Source of the DNA: an uncultured Cytophagales bacterium
GTDB lineage: Bacteria; Bacteroidota; Bacteroidia; Cytophagales; UBA9547
NCBI GenBank assembly: GCA_945957555.1
Contig: CAMFLX010000039.1
Span: 1-34,294, forward strand
Reading direction: 5' to 3'
DNA length: 34,294 nt
Below the pieces are notes generated by a model that did no database searches, was not told where the DNA came from, and saw only the letters and a list, made by a program, of their open reading frames with translations. The position numbers and the translations under genes are program-made. This document shows positions 7,675 to 15,184 of the stretch, one piece after another (position 1 is the stretch's first letter; each line of letters starts with the position of its first letter).

Positions 7675-8781
7675 ATGAGTTTTGAATTTAACACCAAGGA
7701 AGATATAGAGTATAACATATATTCCTTACAATATGCCGATGAGTCTGAGGAAAACGAAAAGGTACTCCAAAAATGCATTCAAAAAGCACAATTATTCAAA
7801 GACAAAGATCTGGAGTTTGATGCCCGCTTGGGCTACTTGCGACAGGTAAACTGGCTCAACAAAAAGGAGAAAGCCATCGCGACCATGCCTTGGCTGCTCA
7901 AAAGGATAGATGAAGGACACAATCAAGATAGTGCCCATACAGTACTTTGGATGTACAAATGGATCATCATTAACCTCTCTGATTTTGCTGCAATTTCTTT
8001 ATCACAAATCGACCAGCTCCTCAACGACATGGAGAAGAGGTTTTTGGATCATGGTACGGGCATGAGGATCATCCACTACTTTAGGATGATCGTGAACAGC
8101 GATTTGGGCAATATGTCTCAAGCACTGGAACACATGAAGTTGTACCTTAAGGACAATAAGTCTTGTGATCTTGACGACTGCAAGGCCTGTCAGCCCAATA
8201 ACCTCTTGGATGTGTATTTGAATCTCAAGGATTTTGATAATTTTCAGAAAAAGGCAAAACCTTTATTGGCGAGGACAGTGACCTGCAAAGAAGTGCCAGA
8301 TTTCACGTATTCCAAGACGGCCATGGTCAATTATATACTGGGTAAATATGATGTTGCTACAGAACAAGCGCTTTTGGCCCGGAAAAAAATCAATCTCAAG
8401 AAAGCGGTACTGAAGGAAATGGGACATTTACTCAGCTATTATGCATTGACCAAGGAGTTTGTTAAAGGTCGTACTATTTTGGAGAAACAATTGGACTTCT
8501 GCGCCCATACTCAACCAGAATTGTTTCTGTTTCGCTTTTATCTAGGCACATTAATGTTTTTCAAAGCACTACAAGGTGCTGGCAAAAAACAAATCAAGCT
8601 CAATATCGCTTCTCAAAACCTCATTCCTGTACAAGATGGGGTATGTAAAGTGCCTGAGGCGGTAACTTGGCTAGAGCAGCAAGTTCAAAGCCTCGCCGAT
8701 AAACTGAATACCAGAAATGGTAATGAGTTTTATAATGAAGAGAAGGTTTATTATTTGGGACTACTCGAAGGGAGAGTTTAG
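7675..8781 (+). CDS. Helical (TPR-like) partner protein of the Hsp90-like ATPase
   Basis: The 368-residue protein is almost entirely predicted alpha-helical, in paired helices resembling degenerate TPR or related solenoid repeats (for example around 25-75, 140-160, 210-240 and 250-275). A cysteine cluster interrupts the helices: C164, C169 and C172 in SCDLDDCKACQP, with C204 downstream, possibly a metal site. There are no membrane segments or signal peptide, so it is expected in the cytoplasm. The ATG at 7675 comes 3 bases after the stop of the Hsp90-like gene, which implies translational coupling and a joint function. Eukaryotic Hsp90 uses TPR co-chaperones; whether this is an analogous partner is inference. 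I do not recognise a named family with certainty. Confidence 0.8.
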   Translation: MSFEFNTKEDIEYNIYSLQYADESEENEKVLQKCIQKAQLFKDKDLEFDARLGYLRQVNWLNKKEKAIATMPWLLKRIDEGHNQDSAHTVLWMYKWIIINLSDFAAISLSQIDQLLNDMEKRFLDHGTGMRIIHYFRMIVNSDLGNMSQALEHMKLYLKDNKSCDLDDCKACQPNNLLDVYLNLKDFDNFQKKAKPLLARTVTCKEVPDFTYSKTAMVNYILGKYDVATEQALLARKKINLKKAVLKEMGHLLSYYALTKEFVKGRTILEKQLDFCAHTQPELFLFRFYLGTLMFFKALQGAGKKQIKLNIASQNLIPVQDGVCKVPEAVTWLEQQVQSLADKLNTRNGNEFYNEEKVYYLGLLEGRV

Positions 8782-8784
8782 AAA

Positions 8785-8831
8785 TTGGAGTTTAGACTTT
8801 AGAGAAAAGATGAAGGTGAAAAGAGAAAAGA
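8785..8831. repeat. Purine-rich intergenic tract, copy B
   Basis: Just after the stop at 8781 the sequence runs GGAGTTTAGACTTTAGAGAA followed by AAGATGAAGGTGAAAAGAGA. It shares ordered words with 4670-4725 and 18700-18740. Its function is unknown; it may be a degenerate intergenic repeat. Confidence 0.4.
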
Positions 8832-8910
8832 ATTCCTTTCGGCGTTTAAATGGTTGATTGAGAGGTCTAATAGCCTGAAGTTTAAATAATAAATAAAACA
8901 GAACAACTCT

Positions 8911-10077
8911 ATGGGCGAGACTATATTTCATTTAGACAATGAAGGTAAACTTACCGAATTAAATGAATCGAATTATATTTCAGAAGATTTATTGCAACAA
9001 CTCTTAGCGGACTACCCCAATTTAATGTCAGGAGCTCAAATAAATAATTTACGTCCAAGAAGATGGTTGCTCATCTCTCGTGAATTTAGAGTTCCTGATG
9101 AAAAGGACACAGCAGGAGGATGGAGTTTAGACCATCTTTTCATTGATCAAGACGGTATCCCTACATTGGTAGAAGTTAAGCGAAGCACGGATACGCGTAT
9201 AAGAAGAGAGGTTGTTGGTCAGATTCTTGACTATGCTGCCAATGCCGTTACCTATTGGGCAATGGAAGAGATAATTCATTGTTTTGAAGAACAATGCAAA
9301 TTGGCAAACAAGGATAGTGAAGAGGCTTTGCAAAATTTTTTGCAAGGTGAAAATGAAGCAACTATTTTCTGGGAACTTACCAAGACCAATCTGAAAGCGG
9401 GAAAAATCAGAATGTTGATCATTGCTGACAGCATACCAAAAGAACTACAAAGAATAATTGAATTTTTAAATGGACAGATGACTCCGGCCGAAATTTTAGG
9501 AGTAGAAATAAAACAGTTTATAGGTCATAATAATGTTAAAACGCTTGTACCTAAAGTAATAGGCCAAACAGCAATAGCCGACAATACAAAAGGGATCAAT
9601 AACGTCTTAAATTCAAACTGGTCAGAAGAAACTTTTTTAGCAACTTTGTCGCAACGTAGCCAAGGGGACGCTGATATTGTACATCAGTTGTTAAACTGGC
9701 TAAGGCCTCAAGTAACGAGGATTTGGTATGGTTCTGGCAAACGAGGATCTATGGTTCCTGTGTTCAAATACTTAGGTGTTGACTATTACCTTTTTGCTTT
9801 GTGGACTTATGGTGTTGTTGAAGTTTATTTTCAGTGGCACAAACTAAAACCCCCATTTGACAGTGATCAAAAACGTTTGGAACTGTTAAATAGATTAAAC
9901 CAGATTAAAGGAGTTGGCATATCTGCTGATAAAATATCGGCCCGACCTACGTTTCCTCTTAGCCTGCTTTCAGAAACAGCACAATTCCAGAAATTTATAG
10001 AAACCTATAAGTGGTTTTTAGAGGAAATCAAAAACCATAATAGCAAACCTAATTCTAATAATCTAAATGCATCATAA
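8911..10077 (+). CDS. PD-(D/E)XK nuclease-domain protein
   Basis: The 388-residue protein has a restriction-endonuclease-like core near its N-terminus: Asp74 in WSLDHLFID, then Glu88-Val-Lys90 in TLVEVKRS, and Gln104 in VGQILDYAA. This is the D...ExK...Q pattern of the PD-(D/E)XK fold, close to NucS-type and DUF-type cytosolic nucleases. The C-terminal part (about 225-370) looks like a separate mixed alpha/beta domain with YGSGKRGSMVPVF and many aromatic residues, perhaps for substrate recognition. No helicase or methylase partner is adjacent. It follows the Hsp90-like pair by 129 bases on the same strand and may have its own promoter. DNA cleavage is inferred from the motif only. A defence or repair role is plausible. 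Confidence 0.82.
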   Translation: MGETIFHLDNEGKLTELNESNYISEDLLQQLLADYPNLMSGAQINNLRPRRWLLISREFRVPDEKDTAGGWSLDHLFIDQDGIPTLVEVKRSTDTRIRREVVGQILDYAANAVTYWAMEEIIHCFEEQCKLANKDSEEALQNFLQGENEATIFWELTKTNLKAGKIRMLIIADSIPKELQRIIEFLNGQMTPAEILGVEIKQFIGHNNVKTLVPKVIGQTAIADNTKGINNVLNSNWSEETFLATLSQRSQGDADIVHQLLNWLRPQVTRIWYGSGKRGSMVPVFKYLGVDYYLFALWTYGVVEVYFQWHKLKPPFDSDQKRLELLNRLNQIKGVGISADKISARPTFPLSLLSETAQFQKFIETYKWFLEEIKNHNSKPNSNNLNAS

Positions 10078-10183
10078 AAGGGCTATTCAATATTTATCAT
10101 TACTGGATCTTGAAAGAACCTACATTGACAGTTCCTATACAACAATCATCAAACTTCCATATCTCAAAATAAATGAAAAATAA
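10067..10183 (+). CDS. Possible 38-residue ORF overlapping the nuclease end
   Basis: An ATG at 10067, inside the last codons of the nuclease gene, opens a 38-codon frame (MHHKRAIQYLSLLDLERTYI and on) ending at 10183. The 11-base overlap is typical of coupled genes, but length and composition alone do not prove coding. No family is recognised. Confidence 0.25.
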   Translation: MHHKRAIQYLSLLDLERTYIDSSYTTIIKLPYLKINEK

Positions 10184-10219
10184 TTTTTGCTTACATTTTA
10201 AAACAAACTATAATACACA

Positions 10220-10738
10220 ATGTCAAACAAAACAACGCTATTCCTAATTGGCACATTGCTCTTCATAGGTCTTTTCGGCTTCATCTTACCGGGTGATAGT
10301 CCCAACAAAGTAACTCAGTTCGGCTTGGGTGCCGCTCACTTAGTGGCTCTGTATATGTTAATCAATAACGGTACCTTGCGAAACACATGGTTTTGGGCTC
10401 TTATTCAGGGCTGTGTACTTCTCGTGCTTTTGGGAGCTATGTTTAAGATCATGCACTGGCCTTATGGAAACCTTATGGTGGCAGTAGGTCTCAGTATTAT
10501 TGGGCTTGCCTACCTAGCTTCATTTATCCGTAAACCCTCCAAGGGTGTTTTTGATGTTCTTAAACTCATTTGGGTCTGGCTCAACTATGGCAGCATAGTA
10601 TTGTTTCTATACAGAATCATTGATGCTTTCGCTTACTACTGGACTGGCATCTTCTCCACCCTGTTGTTTTGGGGACTCGTGATTTACTTCGCTATACAGG
10701 TATTTAGTGAGCGCGAAATTGCAAATGAGACGGAATAA
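10220..10738 (+). CDS. Small polytopic membrane protein, GldL-like
   Basis: The protein has 172 residues with about six membrane helices (roughly 5-23, 33-48, 56-76, 84-102, 112-132 and 138-163). The segment GAMFKIMHWPYGNLMVAVG resembles the first half of GldL, the Bacteroidota gliding and type IX secretion component, where a K-x-x-H-W-P/LP-type motif lies between two helices. However the long cytoplasmic tail of real GldL is missing. Many short proteins of this kind occur in Bacteroidota outside the gld operon, and I take this as one of those. The ATG at 10220 is preceded by an A/T-rich leader. It is followed by the 21-bp tandem repeat region. Confidence 0.75.
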   Translation: MSNKTTLFLIGTLLFIGLFGFILPGDSPNKVTQFGLGAAHLVALYMLINNGTLRNTWFWALIQGCVLLVLLGAMFKIMHWPYGNLMVAVGLSIIGLAYLASFIRKPSKGVFDVLKLIWVWLNYGSIVLFLYRIIDAFAYYWTGIFSTLLFWGLVIYFAIQVFSEREIANETE

Positions 10739-10819
10739 GAAAGCTGGAATTGATATAAACAAGACTCATTCACAAAACCTCACTAATTATTACACGGCAT
10801 AAGATCCTTTGCGTTCTCC

Positions 10820-11092
10820 ATAAGTCATGACTTATGACTCAGAAGTCATAAAGTATAAGCTAGAAGTCACGACCCACGACCTAGAAGTCATGACCTGTGA
10901 CCTAGAAGTCATGACCTACGACCTGGAAGTCATGACTTGTGACTCGGAAGTCATGACTTTTACCCCAGAAGTCATGACCTGTGACCCAGAAGTCACGACC
11001 TGAGATCCGAAAGTCATGACTTTTACCCCAGAACTCATGACTTCTACAGCGGAAGTCATGACTTTTGACACTGGATTTATGACTTTCGGGCT
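10820..11092. repeat. 21-bp minisatellite, 13 units
   Basis: Thirteen head-to-tail units of exactly 21 bases start at 10820, 10841, 10862 and so on to 11072. The consensus is close to AGAAGTCATGACCTGTGACC plus one base. The centre of each unit, GTCATGAC, is self-complementary. The best-conserved part is GAAGTCATGAC; the second half varies. Because 21 is a multiple of 3, several frames stay open for long stretches, including an 85-codon minus-strand frame (10902-11159) with a heptad SHDF repeat. It is interrupted by TAG in one unit and is unlikely to be a gene. Flanking bases 10739-10819 and 11093-11424 show no genes. Confidence 0.92.
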
Positions 11093-11448
11093 TCTTTACA
11101 GAACTTTTGGATGGATAGTCATGTCCAATGCGATGAAGCACATGAAGGGTAAAACCCACTACAAGACTCCTTTATCATGGTTTTTGACTTTTACATGGTT
11201 TTATTTGTACCTGAAGCTTCTCGATATCAAAAGCGGTGTAATTTGATCTACTGTTAAAATCTGATCCATTATTGCGTTGGATTTTTTGGAAAAATATTTT
11301 CTAAAACTTACAAATTTTCATTCGTTTGACTATAGGTTTTAAAGCTTTTACTCTTAATGAGTGATCTATAATCTTTTATTTTTCTTTCATGGCATAGGGG
11401 TATACTTCTGATGAAATGTCTTAGGTGTATAGATTAAAAAATAAAAAC

Positions 11449-12087
11449 ATGAAACACTTCATCAAATTTTTCACACTACTGTTTATAGTTTCTGGCAATA
11501 TCATTTGCCAAGGTCAAGAGATCCAAACATTGTTGGACAGCAATAGGGTCAAATCGTCGGGTGGCTATGGGGCCCTCACTAATAAATTTACAAGTATTGG
11601 AGGTCAGTTTGCCAATTTGACAGGCATTTATGGCGGTTGGTATATCAATCACAAATTTATGCTGGGAGTATCTGGTGCTTCCGCTACCAACAACATACCC
11701 GTACCTAGTAAGTTTAATTCAGTGCCAGGTGTTCTCATGAGCTATGAATATGGGCAATTTGGCCTAATGTCAGAATATGTGCTCAAGTCTAACAGGCTCC
11801 TGCACCTTTCGTTCCAGTTGTTTGCTGGTATGGGTTTTAATACCCAGTACAACCGATTTGCGGACGACAATGAAAAGACTTTTAATGAATATAGAAAAAG
11901 TACAGATTGGTATCTTGTTACTGAACCTGGTGTGAATGTGGAACTGAACATTTTAAAATGGATGCGTTTTTGCCCTGGGGTTTCATACAGATTGGCAATG
12001 GAGACGGGCTCTCCTGTAAACGGCCTCAAGGCTGGTGACATCAGCGGAGCCAGTATCAATGCGGCCTTGAAGTTTGGGAAGTTTTGA
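11449..12087 (+). CDS. Outer-membrane beta-barrel protein
   Basis: Starting at the ATG at 11449 (rather than an upstream GTG-type start at 11425) gives 212 residues with a clean signal peptide: MKH, a hydrophobic core, and probable cleavage near CQGQE. The mature part alternates polar and hydrophobic residues with many Gly, Tyr and Phe (SSGGYGALTNKF, GIYGGWYINHKFMLGVSG, LSFQLFAGMGF). It ends AALKFGKF, with the terminal phenylalanine typical of outer-membrane barrels. It is most likely a small 8-stranded or similar barrel without known substrate. The stop lies 2 bases before the next hairpin element, and an intrinsic terminator follows at 12325. Confidence 0.8.
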   Translation: MKHFIKFFTLLFIVSGNIICQGQEIQTLLDSNRVKSSGGYGALTNKFTSIGGQFANLTGIYGGWYINHKFMLGVSGASATNNIPVPSKFNSVPGVLMSYEYGQFGLMSEYVLKSNRLLHLSFQLFAGMGFNTQYNRFADDNEKTFNEYRKSTDWYLVTEPGVNVELNILKWMRFCPGVSYRLAMETGSPVNGLKAGDISGASINAALKFGKF

Positions 12088-12089
12088 TA

Positions 12090-12265
12090 AGCCCAGATTA
12101 AGCATTAGACTTTGTAGCGAGACGAAATGATAGGAAAAAGTCATGAGGCACGGAGTTTTTCTGAATGAAAAGCTAGTAATGCTAGCTTGAATGAAGAAAA
12201 ACGAGTATCGAAATGAATTTGAGGTAGCATTTTGCCGTAGTAAATTTCTAATGATTATTCTGGGA
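12090..12265. repeat. Hairpin (MITE-like) element, copy 3
   Basis: This near full-length copy is in the same orientation as copies 2 and 4, with termini CCCAGATTAAGCATTAGA and TCTAATGATTATTCTGGG. The central dyad AAGCTAG TAATG CTAGCTT is intact. It begins 2 bases after the stop codon of the barrel gene, in the 3' untranslated region. Confidence 0.88.
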
Positions 12266-12284
12266 TAATTTCAACTTGTTTGAT

Positions 12285-12313
12285 AGAGCTCTCGGGGATT
12301 ACCCAAGAGCTCT
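12285..12313. other. Inverted repeat (AGAGCTCT arms)
   Basis: AGAGCTCT at 12285-12292 and AGAGCTCT at 12306-12313 pair with each other, and an inner GGG/CCC extends the stem beyond one mismatch. It sits just before the terminator at 12325. It may be part of a composite 3' structure. Confidence 0.5.
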
Positions 12314-12324
12314 GTTCTAATCAT

Positions 12325-12355
12325 CTTAACAAAGTAATGTTGTTAAGTTTTTTTT
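12325..12355 (+). terminator. Intrinsic terminator
   Basis: An 8-bp perfect stem, CTTAACAA (12325-12332) and TTGTTAAG (12340-12347), with a 7-base loop is followed by eight T residues. It would end plus-strand transcription from the barrel gene through the hairpin element. Confidence 0.7.
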
Positions 12356-12419
12356 CGAGCCCGAGATATTCCGATTGATTTTGATATGTCACAGATATTG
12401 CTCACATAACGTATAGTTC

Positions 12420-12579
12420 GACCCCATTCAGGGTCGTTGTGAACCATGTAACTTCCATCCCCACGATGCTCGTGGGGCTATTCATATTCAACCCCTACAG
12501 GGTTGTTGCTCGCCTTGCTTAAAACCAACTTAAATAATCATTGACACTTTATACCATGGGACAACTCTGTATGGAGTTG
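12420..12579. repeat. Cluster of REP-like palindromes
   Basis: Four short palindromes follow each other: GACCC/GGGTC (12420-12435), CCCCACGA/CGTGGGG (12459-12477), CAACCC/GGGTTG (12489-12505) and CAACTC/GAGTTG (12562-12579). The linker phrases GGGGCTATTCATATTCAACC and GAGTTGAACATGAATAAATG are, from memory, typical of the widespread REP-like repeats of Bacteroidota. The rest of 12266-12797 shows no gene. Confidence 0.65.
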
Positions 12580-12797
12580 AACATGAATAAATGTCTCGCT
12601 TTTGGAAGCTCTAGATAAAAGAGTACGACACCAGTAAACCTAGTTCGGGATTACTCAACGACATTGCACACAAGAACATATTGCACAGCTATCTTCAAAA
12701 AACACTGTAACACCCTTCGTCTTCGATTGTATTTGCACTAAAATAAAACAACAATAATGTTGGTATATAAGTACTGACACTTCTTTAAAGTTTGAAT

Positions 12798-14042
12798 ATG
12801 CAAATGAAAACAATTCGTACAAAAGTTACTTTTATCATTGTTAATTTCATGGTCTTCGGGGCCTTCTTATCCACCAAAGCAGATGATCTTCTCAAAGTGA
12901 AGAATTCTAAATCGGAAAACGCTTCTTATCCTAGCTACAATACTTCTCCGCTCAAACCCGACACTACAGGTATGAAAAGCAACGCGGTAGAACTTGCTGC
13001 TAAAATAAAAATAGGCTGGAATATAGGGAATACGCTGGAAGCTACAGGTGGAGAAACGGGTTGGGGCAATCCTCGTATCTCAAAGGCCTTAATAGATCTG
13101 GTTAAAAAAAGTGGCTTCAATGCTGTGCGAATCCCATGTGCGTGGGATCAACACTTGTCCAATAGCGCCAAAGCTCAAATACAAACGGAGTGGCTCAACA
13201 GGGTCAAAGAAGTGATACAATATTGTGTAGAAAAGGACATGTATGTGTTGCTCAACATCCACTGGGACGGTGGCTGGCTCGAAAACAACTGCACACCTGC
13301 CAAGCAAGCTGAAAACAATGCAAAACAAAAAGCCTATTGGGAGCAAATTGCTACGCATTTGCGAGATTTTGATGAACATGTCATCTTTGCGAGCGCTAAT
13401 GAACCTAATGTGGAAGACAGTACACAAATGGCAGTATTGAATTCGTACCACCAAACTTTCATAGATGCTGTACGTGCTACGGGTGGTAGAAATAGCTACA
13501 GAGTTTTGGTCATTCAAGGTCCATCCACTGATATTGAGAAGACTAACAAACTCATGAAATCGCTGCCTACAGATCCAACCGCCAATCGCATGATGGTGGA
13601 GGTGCATTATTACACGCCCTGGAATTTTTGTGGGTTAACCGAAGATGCGAGTTGGGGCAAGATGTTTTACTACTGGGGTAAAGACTACCATTCTGAAAAG
13701 GACTTGACACGCAATGCTACCTGGGGCGAAGAGGCAACCGTTGACGCCAACTTCAAATTGATGAAAACCCAGTTCGTGGATAGAGGAATACCTGTGGTCA
13801 TGGGGGAGTATGCCGCTACACGTCGTTCTAGTCTAACGGGCGATGCACTTGCCAAACATTTGGCATCGAGGGCGTATTATATGAAATATGTAACCCAACA
13901 GGCCAGAGTATACGGTATCATTCCGTTTTATTGGGACAATGGCGGTATTGGAGATAATGCTTGCGGCATTTTTAACAGGAACCAAAATACGGTATTCGAC
14001 AAACTGGTCTTGGATGCGATCATTGACGGTGCTGGTAAATAG
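12798..14042 (+). CDS. Secreted glycoside hydrolase family 5 (cellulase-like)
   Basis: Counting from the ATG at 12798 the protein has 414 residues. A signal peptide (about residues 1-28, basic then hydrophobic, ending near STKA) and a Ser/Pro-rich linker precede the catalytic (beta/alpha)8 domain. Family hallmarks are GWNIGNTLE, FNAVRIPCAWDQH, LLNIHWDGGW, the acid/base Glu202 in SANEPN, HYYTPW and the nucleophile Glu337 in VVMGEYAA. Retaining hydrolysis of a beta-glucan, mannan or related polysaccharide is expected; subfamily and substrate cannot be decided here. No carbohydrate-binding module, SusC/SusD pair or type IX sorting tail is visible. An upstream TTG at 12792 in frame is less likely as start. 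A terminator follows directly. Confidence 0.92.
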   Translation: MQMKTIRTKVTFIIVNFMVFGAFLSTKADDLLKVKNSKSENASYPSYNTSPLKPDTTGMKSNAVELAAKIKIGWNIGNTLEATGGETGWGNPRISKALIDLVKKSGFNAVRIPCAWDQHLSNSAKAQIQTEWLNRVKEVIQYCVEKDMYVLLNIHWDGGWLENNCTPAKQAENNAKQKAYWEQIATHLRDFDEHVIFASANEPNVEDSTQMAVLNSYHQTFIDAVRATGGRNSYRVLVIQGPSTDIEKTNKLMKSLPTDPTANRMMVEVHYYTPWNFCGLTEDASWGKMFYYWGKDYHSEKDLTRNATWGEEATVDANFKLMKTQFVDRGIPVVMGEYAATRRSSLTGDALAKHLASRAYYMKYVTQQARVYGIIPFYWDNGGIGDNACGIFNRNQNTVFDKLVLDAIIDGAGK

Positions 14043-14067
14043 TACTCAAAAGATTTATTTAATTATT

Positions 14068-14103
14068 GGACATTGCCCTAGGGTGATGTCCAATTTTGTT
14101 TTA
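14068..14103 (+). terminator. Intrinsic terminator after the GH5 gene
   Basis: GGACATTGCC and GGTGATGTCC pair through a CTAG loop (14068-14091, two wobble pairs). AATTTTGTTTT follows. It lies 26 bases after the GH5 stop codon. Confidence 0.65.
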
Positions 14104-14249
14104 GGAATATTGAAAACGGCGAAACCTTAAGAAAAGGCCTGAAACAGCAGTCTGTGGTGTTCAAATTCATCAAAGACTATAGGAGTTTTGAACTTACGCC
14201 TGAAAGCTACGATGACTATATCAATATCATGTGGGTGGATAGTAGATAA
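14082..14249 (+). pseudogene. C-terminal remnant of an unidentified gene
   Basis: Between the GH5 gene and the next barrel, a frame with no ATG near its start reads as a convincing protein end: FRNIENGETLRKGLKQQSVV, then FKFIKDYRSFELTPESYDDY and INIMWVDSR before TAA at 14247-14249. The frame is bounded by a TAG at 14079-14081, and its first codons overlap the GH5 terminator. Codon use and the charged/aromatic balance look like real coding sequence, so it is probably a fragment left after a deletion. I do not recognise the parent family. The remainder of 14250-14366 holds only an inverted repeat. Confidence 0.4.
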
Positions 14250-14307
14250 AATAATACTCTAATCAACATTCACATTGCTAGGAATCTGTTTTGGACCCAC
14301 TAAACTT

Positions 14308-14339
14308 GAGACTCATACAATATTACAAGTATGAGTTTC
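14308..14339. other. Inverted repeat upstream of the barrel gene
   Basis: GAGACTCATAC at 14308-14318 pairs with GTATGAGTTTC at 14329-14339, with one mismatch. It lies 27 bases before the ATG at 14367. It may end transcription from upstream or act in the leader; the T-run after it is weak. Confidence 0.4.
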
Positions 14340-14366
14340 GTTATTGAACACAAAAGTGTCAATTGA

Positions 14367-15032
14367 ATGAAAATGAGAAATATCATATCAGTGGGTCTCA
14401 ATGTTTGCTTGCTATTGTCAGGGTACTCTCAAGATTCCAGAAAGTTTAATATTGCGGCACTCACAGGTATAGGCGTTTCAGCCTTTCCTACACATAGCAA
14501 ATTATATACACCCAATGGCGAAATGCCTGTATATGGAGGCGCTTGTTATCTGATAGGCCTAAAAGGCGAGTATATTATATCAAACACTTTAGGCTTTAAT
14601 TTGGTATATCAACTCACAGAACAACACCATGAACTTCAAAAGACAATCACACATCCTTTCAGCAGCCAAATTGTTGGTTTGGGTAATATCACCATAGTCT
14701 CCCATCAAGTGCCGATCCTTTTCTTCTATAAAATCTCGCCGATTAGCATGCCCTATAAACATTTTAAAATATCTACAGGCACTACCCTGAACTGGATGGC
14801 TGGAGAACGACTGCTTCCTGCAGAATTTAAATCGGTATGGAACGTGGTAATGGGCTTGAGTTATGGTATTCAGAATAAAAATGGCCGAATCATGGTCTTA
14901 GAAATACAGCACATCTTGTCACTAGGTAAATACCAACTGCAAACCAAAGGAGTTGGCGGTAATGCTAAGACCTTCGAATCCTATATGAAAATTCTGTCCT
15001 TACAATTTCAGTATTATTTGTTTAGAAATTAA
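14367..15032 (+). CDS. Outer-membrane beta-barrel protein
   Basis: The protein has 221 residues. A signal peptide (MKMRNIISVGLNVCLLLSGY, cleavage near SQD) is followed by alternating beta-strand-like segments rich in Gly and aromatic residues (IAALTGIGVSAFP, GFNLVYQLTEQ, WNVVMGLSYGIQ, LSLQFQYYLF). This fits the PorT-like or 'outer membrane beta-barrel' class common in Bacteroidota. No catalytic motif is present. The final residues, YYLFRN, lack the terminal phenylalanine, so the barrel end is slightly atypical. It is not clearly in an operon with the GH5 gene, because a terminator and a remnant lie between. Bases 15033-15184 after it show nothing notable. Confidence 0.75.
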   Translation: MKMRNIISVGLNVCLLLSGYSQDSRKFNIAALTGIGVSAFPTHSKLYTPNGEMPVYGGACYLIGLKGEYIISNTLGFNLVYQLTEQHHELQKTITHPFSSQIVGLGNITIVSHQVPILFFYKISPISMPYKHFKISTGTTLNWMAGERLLPAEFKSVWNVVMGLSYGIQNKNGRIMVLEIQHILSLGKYQLQTKGVGGNAKTFESYMKILSLQFQYYLFRN

Positions 15033-15184
15033 AATGTCATGAAGTATGGATGGGGCAACGGAATATAGCAGTGAGAAAGTTGCTTTGAAAATCGTTTAGA
15101 ATCATGATGGTTTTTCAGAGGTTTTTCGCATCTTTAGGTTGAAAGTACCTGTTTTATTAACAATCATCGCAATTACTACTAAAC

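Noticed and set aside
10220..10738. Functional GldL of the gliding/type IX machinery
   Set aside because: Only the membrane part resembles GldL; the long cytoplasmic tail and the neighbouring gldK, gldM and gldN genes are absent.
10820..11092. CRISPR array
   Set aside because: The units are contiguous 21-bp tandem repeats with no unique spacers, and no cas genes are present.
10902..11159. 85-codon minus-strand frame with heptad SHDF repeats across the minisatellite
   Set aside because: It is explained by 21-bp repeats being a multiple of three; a TAG in one unit stops it and there is no domain outside the repeats.
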